DNA from: Rubrobacteraceae bacterium
Lineage (GTDB): Bacteria; Actinomycetota; Rubrobacteria; Rubrobacterales; Rubrobacteraceae
DNA: 10,611 nt
NCBI GenBank assembly: GCA_013698525.1
Contig: JACCSM010000065.1
Location: 1 to 10,611 of the forward strand
Direction of reading: 5' to 3'
A program made the position numbers and the translations under genes. How positions within the stretch are numbered: the stretch's first letter is position 1; every line of letters begins with the position of its first letter. The notes under the pieces are model-generated. The model was given only the letters and a program-made list of their open reading frames with translations, ran no database searches and had not been told where the DNA came from. This document shows, piece by piece, positions 1 through 6,764 of this stretch.

Positions 1-564
1 GCCACCCTCGATGAATTTATTCCGGGCAAACTCGGTAAGCGCAACGTAGACATCAACCATCTCTGTCCAGGTACGCAAAGCGCGGTGGACGGTGAGCATC
101 GTCGCTATTACCCCGCTCGCCGCCCGGCTCCCTCGGTAGCACCCGTGAACAACCCCGGGCCAGGGGACCGCCTTGCCCATACAATCCTCGCACACCCGTC
201 CGTCACGGAAGAAGAGGGCTACGGGGCACAGCAGACGGTAGTTGTGCAGGGTCTGGATCACTGGGACCCCTTCGGCCCTGGCAGCATAGTAGCCGGCCGG
301 GGAGACCAGGGGTAGAGTGTTGTGAAAGTGAACCACGTCGGGCCGCTCCCGGCGAATCAAGGCCTTGAGTTCACGGTACGCTGAAGTGTTCCATACCGTG
401 TCTTTCGCCAGGGTCAAACGGCTCATGTGCTTGACTTGTTCGTTGCGCACCTCGTAACGCAACACGCGGTGATTCCGGGTCTCCAAGAGAGTGGTTTCGT
501 CCAAGAAAACCTGGTCCTCGCCGCCGGGTCGCTGGTACCTGTTGTGGACCGCCAAGATCTTCAT
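1..564 (-). CDS. Family 4-type glycosyltransferase, N-terminal part (cut by window edge)
   Basis: The minus strand is open from 564 to the left edge, giving 188 residues of a longer protein. It begins MKILAVHNRYQRPGGEDQVF, the typical opening of GT4-like (GT-B fold) glycosyltransferases of polysaccharide clusters, with the first beta strand and the glycine-rich loop. Further motifs are RPDVVHFHN (75-82), a QTLHNYRLLCP stretch (104-114), a Cys pair in VCEDC (124-128), CYRGSRA (142-148) and ALTEFARNKF (175-184), which normally leads into the second Rossmann domain, here missing. By family knowledge it would transfer a sugar from a nucleotide donor to a growing surface glycan at the cytoplasmic face. 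The ATG at 564 fits the family start although its Shine-Dalgarno is poor; an in-frame ATG at 600, with GAGG 9 bases upstream, would add a Cys-rich 12-residue lead. Donor and acceptor cannot be told. Confidence 0.88.
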   Translation of the reverse strand, partial: MKILAVHNRYQRPGGEDQVFLDETTLLETRNHRVLRYEVRNEQVKHMSRLTLAKDTVWNTSAYRELKALIRRERPDVVHFHNTLPLVSPAGYYAARAEGVPVIQTLHNYRLLCPVALFFRDGRVCEDCMGKAVPWPGVVHGCYRGSRAASGVIATMLTVHRALRTWTEMVDVYVALTEFARNKFIEGG

Positions 565-987
565 CGGGCACAAGTTACCATACCCGCATTTGCAAGGCAT
601 GGTGGGAAACCTCGAGCTACAGCCAAGCCTACCTCTGTTGCCGAGTGCCAAAAAAGGTGAATCTGGATCCCGCGAGGCGTCGCTTCGTCTGGACACACTC
701 GCTGAAGTCTCCTTCCGCGTAACCGGCACTTCACCAGGAAGGTTGTCGAACGGTGCCGTAAGGGAAGATCCGACGTCGGAGGGCCAGCGAGTGTGTTGCC
801 ACCCGAAACGAGATAACGATCTATTCTGGTTGTCTGTCCCGCCGGCAACTCCAGAACGGGTCCCCTTACGGATGGGTTCGCACCCTACATAAGCGGCGGG
901 GCGATCCAAGGATCGTATGCTAAGTCTCCCGCTTGCGTCGTTGGGCCGGTCGCATAAATCGGCTGCGCTGCCACACTGCGCCCTCGA
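565..987. other. 423-base gap without a gene; leader of the glycosyltransferase with nested inverted repeats
   Basis: I see no convincing coding region here; the reading frames present have no family resemblance and unbalanced composition. The stretch is the upstream region of the glycosyltransferase and the downstream region of the APH-like gene. It contains a perfect 12-base inverted repeat (693-704 with 785-796) enclosing shorter complementary arms (CGGCAC/GTGCCG and CTTCC/GGAAG), and a 10-base inverted repeat (934-943 with 991-1000) whose right arm covers the last codons of the APH-like gene and might help end its transcript. No promoter of good quality was recognised on the minus strand. 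Confidence 0.5.
693..796. repeat. Nested inverted repeat, possible structured leader
   Basis: ACACACTCGCTG at 693-704 is the exact reverse complement of 785-796. Inside it, CGGCAC is matched by GTGCCG and CTTCC by GGAAG, in the order needed to form one branched stem. It lies about 130-230 bases before the glycosyltransferase start, on its transcribed side. Whether this is a structured mRNA leader, a small RNA or a decayed palindromic element cannot be decided from one sequence. Confidence 0.45.
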
Positions 988-2145
988 CTACAACGACGCA
1001 TCCTCATTCAGGACGCTTTCGATCTGCTGCGCGAACCAACGCCAGACCTTCCTCTCTCCAACGCCGGGGACCAGGCTCTGGGCCTCGCTGTAGAGTAGGG
1101 TGACGTGCGCCAGGTAAGCAAGATACAAAATGGGCAGATGTTTCCGTCCTTCGGGCCAGAGGGTGTCCAACAAGTCCAGAAGAAATCGGCGATCCCGAAT
1201 ACCCCTACGCCGCCCCTGCAGCGCGGCCTGAAGGGCTTGGAAGTTGAACGCGTCGTAGAGGGGGATCATTCCTTCGGAGGCGCGCTCCCAATCGAGGACG
1301 AACAGCGATCGCGCTCCCAATCGGGTATTCCAGGGAGCGAAGTCACCGTGAGCTAGAGACAAAGGCATACTCACCAGACCCAACTCCTCGTGCAGCCGTT
1401 CAAGGGCTGGGCCAAGACCGGCAGGCAAGGTTTCGGGTAAGCTGTGCTGAAGATGGAGCCATGTTTCGGACATGCGAGCCCACATCGGACTCTCCACAAA
1501 AGTTTGCTGTACCCTGAAGGACTGAAAAACCTGCGTGCAGAAACGCAGGTGCACCGATGAGAGCTCGCTGGGACCTGGACGCGGGGGGCCGATCGTAATG
1601 AGGAGTATCGTGCTCCCGTGCCAGTCGAGAAAGTCCAAGACCTTTGGTACTGCGCCTTGCAACTCTGCGCTCTCCGATAATCGCAACAGGGCAAGCCTTT
1701 CGGTTTTGACCGCTGCCTGGGCCAGTGGCGAAGTGGCGATCTTGGCGTAAGCCAACGTCTTCCCGTCCGGGCTCAGCACCTGCGCGGTGACTTTCCGATG
1801 TGGGGCTGGTACGCCCAGATAGAAAGCCAAGCGCACCGCCTCCACTCCGACGACGGAGGCCAGCATCGTCTCCAAGCGTGCTAGGGTGTTCTCTTCCAGC
1901 CATACCTTTTCACCCGGCATAACTCCGGCGCCTATGGTCGTTCGTACTGCCCACCCCCGCAGACTATTGGGCTGATACAGCCCTCCTATACCGGCCCGGC
2001 GCAAAGCGGGCTGGTTCGCCGGGAGCAGCCAGCGGACATTGGCAAGGTTCGGATAGGCTCTGTACGTGCGCCCCGCCGTCTTCGCGGTTTCAAGCCGAAC
2101 TCCCAAGAGCGCGGAAGCATCGGTTCCCTGCACGTATGGCCGCAT
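988..2145 (-). CDS. APH-fold (aminoglycoside phosphotransferase-like) kinase of unknown substrate
   Basis: The protein has 385 residues. The C-terminal half carries the APH/choline-kinase catalytic signature: LAHGDFAPWN at 264-273 (catalytic Asp268, metal-binding Asn273) and LDWE at 284-287 (metal-binding Asp285). YAKI at 133-136 is a candidate for the ATP-binding lysine of the N lobe, with Glu149 a possible partner. An N-terminal extension of about 100 residues precedes the kinase fold and is not recognised. Family members phosphorylate small molecules such as sugars, choline or antibiotics in the cytoplasm. The neighbouring glycosyltransferase favours a role in surface-glycan metabolism rather than drug resistance, but that is inference. 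The ATG is supported by AGGAAGAAGG at 2152-2161, six bases upstream. Codon use is less GC-biased than in the genes to the right, which fits an accessory region. Confidence 0.8.
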   Translation of the reverse strand: MRPYVQGTDASALLGVRLETAKTAGRTYRAYPNLANVRWLLPANQPALRRAGIGGLYQPNSLRGWAVRTTIGAGVMPGEKVWLEENTLARLETMLASVVGVEAVRLAFYLGVPAPHRKVTAQVLSPDGKTLAYAKIATSPLAQAAVKTERLALLRLSESAELQGAVPKVLDFLDWHGSTILLITIGPPRPGPSELSSVHLRFCTQVFQSFRVQQTFVESPMWARMSETWLHLQHSLPETLPAGLGPALERLHEELGLVSMPLSLAHGDFAPWNTRLGARSLFVLDWERASEGMIPLYDAFNFQALQAALQGRRRGIRDRRFLLDLLDTLWPEGRKHLPILYLAYLAHVTLLYSEAQSLVPGVGERKVWRWFAQQIESVLNEDASL

Positions 2146-2526
2146 TTCTAACCTTCTTCCTGTCGGATCAGATCCTTCATGTGACCGCTACACGAGAAAG
2201 GGTTCGACCATCCTATCCTACTTTCGGCTGCAACAACCCGTAATTCTTGAGGGAGCTTCTCATCACGTATATTTAACCTCACCTTGGCAGGTTACGCCCA
2301 AGAATCTTCGTTCGTCGTTTTTCCTTCTCAGAAGCCTGATCTTTCAGATCGTTTAGTTGGATGGACGGGCGTGGCAGTGGAGTACACACGTACGCTGGCA
2401 CCGAATGGGGACCCCGGAACATTATCATAAATCGTGCCCATAAAGGACACTGTCGGTTGATTCGCCGAGCGCGTCGGAACGGACCGAAGGACTCAGTGCA
2501 GTTTCGGGAGGCGTCGAACGGTGAAG
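2146..2526. other. 381-base gap without a gene
   Basis: No coding region is supported on either strand. It separates two same-strand genes and must hold the end of the transcript from the upstream gene and probably a promoter for the APH-like gene. It is more AT-rich than its surroundings around 2210-2350 and 2420-2430. Weak minus-strand -10 candidates are TATGAT at 2429-2424 and a TAGGATAGGAT repeat near 2210-2220; neither has a convincing -35 box. I saw no strong terminator hairpin followed by a T run. Confidence 0.4.
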
Positions 2527-3315
2527 CTAGTTGGCGCCTGCCGAGACGGCGATGTTGAAGGCGGCTCCTTTAGGTATCGACGCACCATCTCGGTTGTAGA
2601 CCGCCCATTTTTTCACCTGTGCGTCGTACACGGTATCTACTGGATGGTTGTTGTATACACCCCTGCCGCCCCCAGGATTCCAGTTCTGCGTGACCGAGAG
2701 TACGGCGTCGGGTTCACCGTTGGTTAGCTGATTATCGAGGTAGGTGTAGTTTCCAGCGGTGTTCACGAGACCTGCGTAGTGGACGAACTTTGCGGATGCT
2801 CGCGGAACTTCCACCCGGAAGGTGGCTCCTGCGGGCACCGCTGCTCGATCCTGGTTGAAGATCGCCCACTGTTGGGCCCCGCCCTCGTACCAAACACCAA
2901 TGTTGTGGTTATAGGAAGCGGCCCCGATGTCTTTCTCGAGTGAGATAAGGACGATGGCGTCAGGATTCCCGTTTATGCGCGGGTCGCCGATATAGGTGTA
3001 ATCTCCGCGGCTGTTCTCAGCCGTAGCGCGATGGATGAACGAGGCCTTGTAGGTTGTATCCTCGGAGTGCTTGGAATCGCTGGACGGCTCGATCGCCGTG
3101 CCTTCTAACGCTCTGGCAGAGCTGGTCATCTCCGACTTGCTGCCTTCGAGCGTACTGGTCTCAGCGGAGTCGGTCGCGACCTGCCCGAACTGCCAGCCGA
3201 CCACGACCGCAGCCATCACGCCTACGCCGATCGCCACGAAGAGCACGAGAAGCACGCCAGCGACATACATCAAGTACCTTAACGAGGGCGAAAGCGCCCT
3301 TAGCCACTCGATCAT
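2527..3315 (-). CDS. Membrane-anchored protein with two copies of an ~80-residue domain of unknown function
   Basis: The protein has 262 residues. Residues 13-40 form a single hydrophobic segment after a short N-terminus with two arginines, so it is either a signal anchor or an uncleaved signal peptide. Residues 45-90 are a Ser/Thr/Glu-rich linker. Two homologous domains follow: 93-170 and 177-257. Both share the order F(I/V)H, a Y-T-Y strand, a NGxPDA turn, a central strand, an Asn-rich YNxHxxxxxY stretch, W-A-(I/V)-(F/Y)-N-x-D, and a final (V/I)PxGAxF strand. The first copy reads NGNPDA, the second NGEPDA. The pattern suggests a beta-sandwich exported to the cell surface; it resembles a bacterial domain family of unknown function (I believe DUF7452-like, not certain). 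The ATG has a GA-rich Shine-Dalgarno tract at 3321-3332. Function is unknown. Confidence 0.75.
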   Translation of the reverse strand: MIEWLRALSPSLRYLMYVAGVLLVLFVAIGVGVMAAVVVGWQFGQVATDSAETSTLEGSKSEMTSSARALEGTAIEPSSDSKHSEDTTYKASFIHRATAENSRGDYTYIGDPRINGNPDAIVLISLEKDIGAASYNHNIGVWYEGGAQQWAIFNQDRAAVPAGATFRVEVPRASAKFVHYAGLVNTAGNYTYLDNQLTNGEPDAVLSVTQNWNPGGGRGVYNNHPVDTVYDAQVKKWAVYNRDGASIPKGAAFNIAVSAGAN

Positions 3316-3345
3316 CTCATCTCTCCCTCTCCGACCAATGAGTAC

Positions 3346-3351
3346 ATCCTA
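3346..3351 (-). promoter_or_regulatory. Candidate -10 box (TAGGAT) for the two-domain surface protein
   Basis: TAGGAT on the minus strand lies about 30 bases before the ATG at 3315 and fits the TANNNT pattern seen at other genes here. It leaves room for the Shine-Dalgarno tract in a short leader. No good -35 box was found, so support is weak. Confidence 0.3.
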
Positions 3352-3406
3352 GTAGCACGCTGTCGGAAAGTACATCATCCAAATGGACTAAGGACCTGGA
3401 AGAGGA

Positions 3407-4183
3407 TCATCCCTGGATGGGCTTCTTGCGTCCCACGAGGTGGATCAGCCGTGCTACAGACCTGTAGGGTTCACTGCGACCGGCCTCCCACTCCAGCTCG
3501 AGCACCTCAGGCAGGTCCTCACCAGGCATCCTGTCCCCGAGGTGATCCGTGAACACCCGTACCCCGTACCACTGCAAGGCTTCGACACCGGCCTCCCGGA
3601 ATGCCCCGTACAGGTCCTCGACGGTGTCCCCGCGAGTGATCACCCCGAGGCGCCCACGGTCTCGTTCCGCCTTCAGCGAGCAGAGCGCGTCCTGGTAACG
3701 GCCTTCGAGGGCCGGACGCATGGCGAGGGCGGTGGCGTTCTTGGCGAGGACGGAGACGACCCCTCCGGGGCGGAGCAGGGCCGAGAGAGCGTGGATCATT
3801 GGCCGTGGGTCCTCCAGATACATCAGCACCCCGTGACAAAGCACCGAGTCGAACGTCTCTCCGCCCAGCGTCTCGTGTGCCCGCTCCCCTGTGCCCCCGA
3901 CGAGTCGCACCCGCCGCCGCACCCCTGCCTCTTCACGGGCGAGCCTCTTTCGCGCTTCCGCGAGCATCTTCGGGGAAGGGTCGATGATGGTGACTTCGTA
4001 GCCTCTGCGGGATAGTGGGATCGCCTGCTGGCCGGCACCGCCACCAACATCGACGATGCGGGCCGGCGCGCCGGGAAGGTGTGCGGCGAGCCCACGGCCT
4101 GTGAGCTCGTGGCGCAGAACCTGGCGCAGGATCTCACCCGATGAATTGTAGCGTTCGGCAAGGTCGTGGAAGGGATCCCCCAC
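3407..4183 (-). CDS. Class I SAM-dependent methyltransferase, CmoM/SmtA-like
   Basis: From the GTG at 4183 the protein has 258 residues. SAM-binding motif I is VDVGGGAGQQA at 44-54 and the acidic end of strand 2 is IIDPS at 66-70; LLRPGG at 136-141 is the usual post-motif. Beyond the common fold, the order of WYGVRVFTDHL (205-215) and an EVLELEWEAGRSEPYRSVAR stretch (226-245) closely recalls the C-terminal half of CmoM, which methylates 5-carboxymethoxyuridine in the wobble position of tRNA. That assignment rests on memory of the E. coli protein; a small-molecule methyltransferase is possible. The open frame reaches up to 4267 inside polX, but GTG 4183 lies 8 bases after the polX stop and starts where the family begins. 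The weak Shine-Dalgarno suggests translation coupled to polX. Confidence 0.78.
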   Translation of the reverse strand: MGDPFHDLAERYNSSGEILRQVLRHELTGRGLAAHLPGAPARIVDVGGGAGQQAIPLSRRGYEVTIIDPSPKMLAEARKRLAREEAGVRRRVRLVGGTGERAHETLGGETFDSVLCHGVLMYLEDPRPMIHALSALLRPGGVVSVLAKNATALAMRPALEGRYQDALCSLKAERDRGRLGVITRGDTVEDLYGAFREAGVEALQWYGVRVFTDHLGDRMPGEDLPEVLELEWEAGRSEPYRSVARLIHLVGRKKPIQG

Positions 4184-4191
4184 AGGAAAAG

Positions 4192-5898
4192 CTACTTCCC
4201 GTTCTTCAGGTACTTTTCGAACTCGTCGAAGGGGAGGCAGTTGATCACACTCTCCTTCTCGACCCAAGCCCGCCTCGCCTGCGAGACGCCGTACTTCACG
4301 AAGCCAAGGGCCCGCTCGTCGTGGGCATCCGTGTCGATGGTGATGCTGACGTTTGCCCCCACGGCCTCGCGGACGTAGGGCACCGCGAGGTCGAGGCGGT
4401 CGACGTAGGCGTTGAGCTCGAGTGTCGTGTTCGTTGCGGCGGCCTCCCGGATCAGACGCGACACGTCTACCTCATAAGGTTCCCTACGGTTCAGGATGCG
4501 GCCCGTGGGGTGGCCGATAGTGCGCACGTACGGGTTGTTCATCGCCCGCACGATGCGCTCGGTCATGGCCTTCTCGCCGACCCCGAAAGAGGTGTGCACG
4601 CTTGCCACAACGAGGTCCAGCGTGGCGAGCACGTCGTCCTCGTAGTCGAGGGAGCCGTCCTTGAGAATGTCGACCTCAGAGCCGCAGAGGAGGTGGATTT
4701 CCTCGTAGCCCTCGTCGGCCTTACTCACGGCCTCTATCTTCTCCTTCAGGCGCTCGGGCGAGAGGCCGTTCGCCACCCTGAGGCTCTGTGAGTGGTCGCA
4801 GAAGACGAGGTACTCATAGCCCAGCTCGATGGCCGCCTCGGCCATGCTCTCGATGGTGCCTTTGCCGTCAGAGTAGTTGGTGTGGACGTGCAGGTCCCCG
4901 CGCACGTCCTCGACGGAGACGAGGTCGGGCAGCCTGCCTCTATCTGCGGCTTCGATCTCGCCCGTGTCCTCCCTCAGCTCCGGCGGTATGTAGGCGAGGC
5001 CGAGCCGCAAGTAGAGATCCTCCTCTGTGGCGACGGGTTTGTAGTCGCCGGTCCCTGCGCTGGCCAGGCCGTACTCGGAGATGTTGATACCCATCTTGAC
5101 GGCCCGTTCGCGCAGCGCGATGTTGTGGGCCTGGCCGCCCGTGAAATGGTGCAGCAGCGAGCCGTAGGCCCCGGGATCGACGATTCTCAGGTCTATCTCG
5201 GTCCCGCCGCTCAGGATAAAGACCTTCTTCGGGCCGTGGGCGAGCACCTCTTCTGCGAAAGGGGCCTCCGCGAAGTCGTCGGCGAGCGAGTCTGGATCCT
5301 CGCTGGCGGCGACGATGTCGATGTCGCCGACGGTCTCCTTCATGCGGCGCAACGAGCCACCGACCTCGGCCCTCTCCGTCGCTGGGTGCGCACGGACGAA
5401 CGAGAGGATCTGCTCCCCCAAGGAGGTCGCTTCGTCGAGAAGCATCCTGCGCTCGGTCGCGTTGTACGTCCTTGCGGCCTGCAGGATCTTCTCCGCGCTC
5501 TTGTTCCCGAAGCCTTTGAGGGAGGAGATCCTCTCCGGCTCAACTCCGGCCAGCTCCTCGACGTTCGTGACGCCGAGCTCCTTCCACAGGCGCCCGACCG
5601 TGCGCGGCCCGACGCTCGGCAGGTGCGTCATCTCGACGAGGCCCTCAGGTATCTCGGCCGTCAGGTCGGCGAGTAGTTGGGGCGTCCTGTCTTCGGCGAG
5701 GTCCCTGATCACCTCAGCCGTCGTAGCGCCGACGTGCGGCAGCGTCTTGAGATCATCGACCTCGATTGCCGGGCGTCCGAGGGCGGCTACCGACTCGGCG
5801 GCCCGCTGGTAGCCGAGCACGCGGTAATACGCTTCGTCTCTGATCTCCATGAGCGTCGCGATCGTCTCTAGCGCCCGGACGATGTCTTTGTTCTGCAA
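4192..5898 (-). CDS. polX: DNA polymerase/3'-5' exonuclease PolX (family X polymerase with PHP domain)
   Basis: From the TTG at 5898 the protein has 568 residues, the usual length for bacterial PolX. The N-terminal part has helix-hairpin-helix motifs (about 53-67, 93-110, 127-139), the polymerase signature GGSLRR (180-185) with catalytic aspartates in DID (192-194), and a third Asp at 236. The C-terminal PHP domain keeps its metal ligands: HVH (337-339), CDH (367-369), Glu408, His435, HPTGR (463-467) and DTDAH (522-526). The enzyme fills gaps and processes ends in base-excision and double-strand-break repair. The TTG is preferred because AAGGAGGAG (5907-5915) precedes it and MQNKDIVRALETIA matches the start of Bacillus PolX; the in-frame GTG at 5937 has no Shine-Dalgarno and lies at the predicted transcription start. 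All catalytic residues I can identify are present. Confidence 0.95.
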   Translation of the reverse strand: MQNKDIVRALETIATLMEIRDEAYYRVLGYQRAAESVAALGRPAIEVDDLKTLPHVGATTAEVIRDLAEDRTPQLLADLTAEIPEGLVEMTHLPSVGPRTVGRLWKELGVTNVEELAGVEPERISSLKGFGNKSAEKILQAARTYNATERRMLLDEATSLGEQILSFVRAHPATERAEVGGSLRRMKETVGDIDIVAASEDPDSLADDFAEAPFAEEVLAHGPKKVFILSGGTEIDLRIVDPGAYGSLLHHFTGGQAHNIALRERAVKMGINISEYGLASAGTGDYKPVATEEDLYLRLGLAYIPPELREDTGEIEAADRGRLPDLVSVEDVRGDLHVHTNYSDGKGTIESMAEAAIELGYEYLVFCDHSQSLRVANGLSPERLKEKIEAVSKADEGYEEIHLLCGSEVDILKDGSLDYEDDVLATLDLVVASVHTSFGVGEKAMTERIVRAMNNPYVRTIGHPTGRILNRREPYEVDVSRLIREAAATNTTLELNAYVDRLDLAVPYVREAVGANVSITIDTDAHDERALGFVKYGVSQARRAWVEKESVINCLPFDEFEKYLKNGK

Positions 5899-5906
5899 GG
5901 TGCTTG

Positions 5907-5915
5907 CTCCTCCTT
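5907..5915 (-). promoter_or_regulatory. Shine-Dalgarno of polX that decides for the TTG start
   Basis: AAGGAGGAG on the minus strand ends 8 bases before TTG 5898. It is the strongest ribosome binding site in the middle of the window and argues against the upstream GTG at 5937. Confidence 0.65.
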
Positions 5916-5941
5916 CTCCGGACCGGCTGTCCGCCACAGAG

Positions 5942-5947
5942 ATTATA
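5942..5947 (-). promoter_or_regulatory. -10 box (TATAAT) of polX
   Basis: A consensus TATAAT on the minus strand predicts a start of transcription near 5935, giving a leader of about 37 bases that contains the Shine-Dalgarno. The -35 region is poor. It is only 27 bases from the -10 box of the divergent PAP2 gene, so the two promoters overlap back to back. Confidence 0.6.
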
Positions 5948-5974
5948 CGCGCCGCCCAGGGTACCGAAACGGGC

Positions 5975-5980
5975 TAGAAT
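5975..5980 (+). promoter_or_regulatory. -10 box (TAGAAT) of the PAP2 gene, leaderless
   Basis: TAGAAT ends 6 bases before the ATG at 5987, so transcription would begin at or next to the A of the start codon. There is no Shine-Dalgarno sequence. No good -35 box is visible at the expected distance. Confidence 0.55.
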
Positions 5981-5986
5981 CTCTCC

Positions 5987-6706
5987 ATGCTCGGGGCCTG
6001 GAGAGGGATAGTCCGGTGGCTCGCGGACCGCTTGACGGTGGTCGCCGCAGCCTGGCTTGCGGCGGGGCTCGTGTTTTCGGCCTTCGTTATCTGGGCCTTT
6101 ACCGAGCTAAGCGACGTGGTTATCGAGGGAGAGAGCCGCAGGGTTGACAGGGCAGTGCTGCTCTGGATCCACACGACTTTCCCCGGCTGGCTCGACGGGC
6201 CGATGCGTATCGTCACGGCGCTCGGTTACTATTGGGTCGTGCTGCCGCTTCTTGGCGTGGTCATAGCTCTCTTCTACCGAGCGGGTTGGAGGCTCTCCGC
6301 CACACTCCTCCTGGTTTCGACCGCCGGGAGTGTCGTGCTCACCACCGTCCTGAAAAGCGTAATCAGGAGGGCGCGTCCCGATCTCTTCGACTCCGGCTAC
6401 CACGCCTCCTTCTATTCTTTTCCGAGCGGCCACGCCACCGTCGCAGTCGGGTTCTACGGGATGCTCACGCTCGTCCTGGCTTACCGGCTGCGGGGAACTG
6501 CGCGATGGGCCGTGGGCGTCTCGGGAGTAATCGTGGTACTCCTGATCGGCTTTTCCAGACTCTACCTCGGGGTGCACTACCCGACAGACGTAGTGGCCGG
6601 CTACCTCGCCGCCCTCCTCTGGCTGGTCTGCGTCGGTGCCGTGTACGCGCTGTGGCTCTCCATCAAGGGCTTGAGGGCGGCCGAGTCGAGCCGCGACGAA
6701 GGATAG
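5987..6706 (+). CDS. PAP2-superfamily phosphatase (undecaprenyl-diphosphate phosphatase-like)
   Basis: The protein has 239 residues with about six hydrophobic segments (roughly 15-40, 75-97, 103-122, 150-166, 174-190, 203-226). The three PAP2 catalytic motifs are complete: KSVIRRARP (123-131), SFPSGHA (144-150, catalytic His149) and SRLYLGVHYPTD (190-201, nucleophile His197, Asp201). Members hydrolyse phosphate from lipid phosphates or pyrophosphates at the outer membrane face; BcrC/PgpB-type enzymes regenerate undecaprenyl phosphate for cell-wall synthesis. Substrate cannot be fixed from sequence, and phosphatidylglycerol-phosphate or phosphatidic acid remain possible. A DedA gene follows 58 bases downstream. 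The ATG immediately follows a -10 box, so the message is probably leaderless. Confidence 0.92.
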   Translation: MLGAWRGIVRWLADRLTVVAAAWLAAGLVFSAFVIWAFTELSDVVIEGESRRVDRAVLLWIHTTFPGWLDGPMRIVTALGYYWVVLPLLGVVIALFYRAGWRLSATLLLVSTAGSVVLTTVLKSVIRRARPDLFDSGYHASFYSFPSGHATVAVGFYGMLTLVLAYRLRGTARWAVGVSGVIVVLLIGFSRLYLGVHYPTDVVAGYLAALLWLVCVGAVYALWLSIKGLRAAESSRDEG

Positions 6707-6752
6707 TATCGTCTACTGACGATAGGCGTTGTACATCCGTGTCTCTAAGTGG

Positions 6753-6758
6753 TAGCTT
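6753..6758 (+). promoter_or_regulatory. -10 box (TAGCTT) of the DedA gene, leaderless
   Basis: TAGCTT ends 6 bases before the GTG at 6765, and no Shine-Dalgarno is present. TTGTAC at 6729-6734, 18 bases upstream of the -10, is a partial -35 match. This points to a separate leaderless transcript although the preceding PAP2 gene ends only 58 bases upstream. Confidence 0.5.
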
Positions 6759-6764
6759 CTCATC

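Noticed and set aside
491..892. Plus-strand open frame of 133 codons
   Set aside because: It overlaps the glycosyltransferase start in antisense and shows no domain or ribosome binding site.
871..895. tRNA-like GGGTTCGCACCC segment
   Set aside because: It resembles a T arm, but no matching acceptor stem or anticodon arm was found around it.
3440..4015. Plus-strand open frame of 191 codons
   Set aside because: It is antisense to the methyltransferase and shows no family resemblance.
4792..5676. Plus-strand open frame of 294 codons
   Set aside because: It is antisense to polX, whose catalytic motifs are complete; long antisense frames are common in GC-rich genes.
5898..5937. GTG at 5937 as the polX start
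   Set aside because: It lacks a Shine-Dalgarno, lies 4 bases after the -10 box and adds 13 residues not typical of the family; TTG 5898 fits better.
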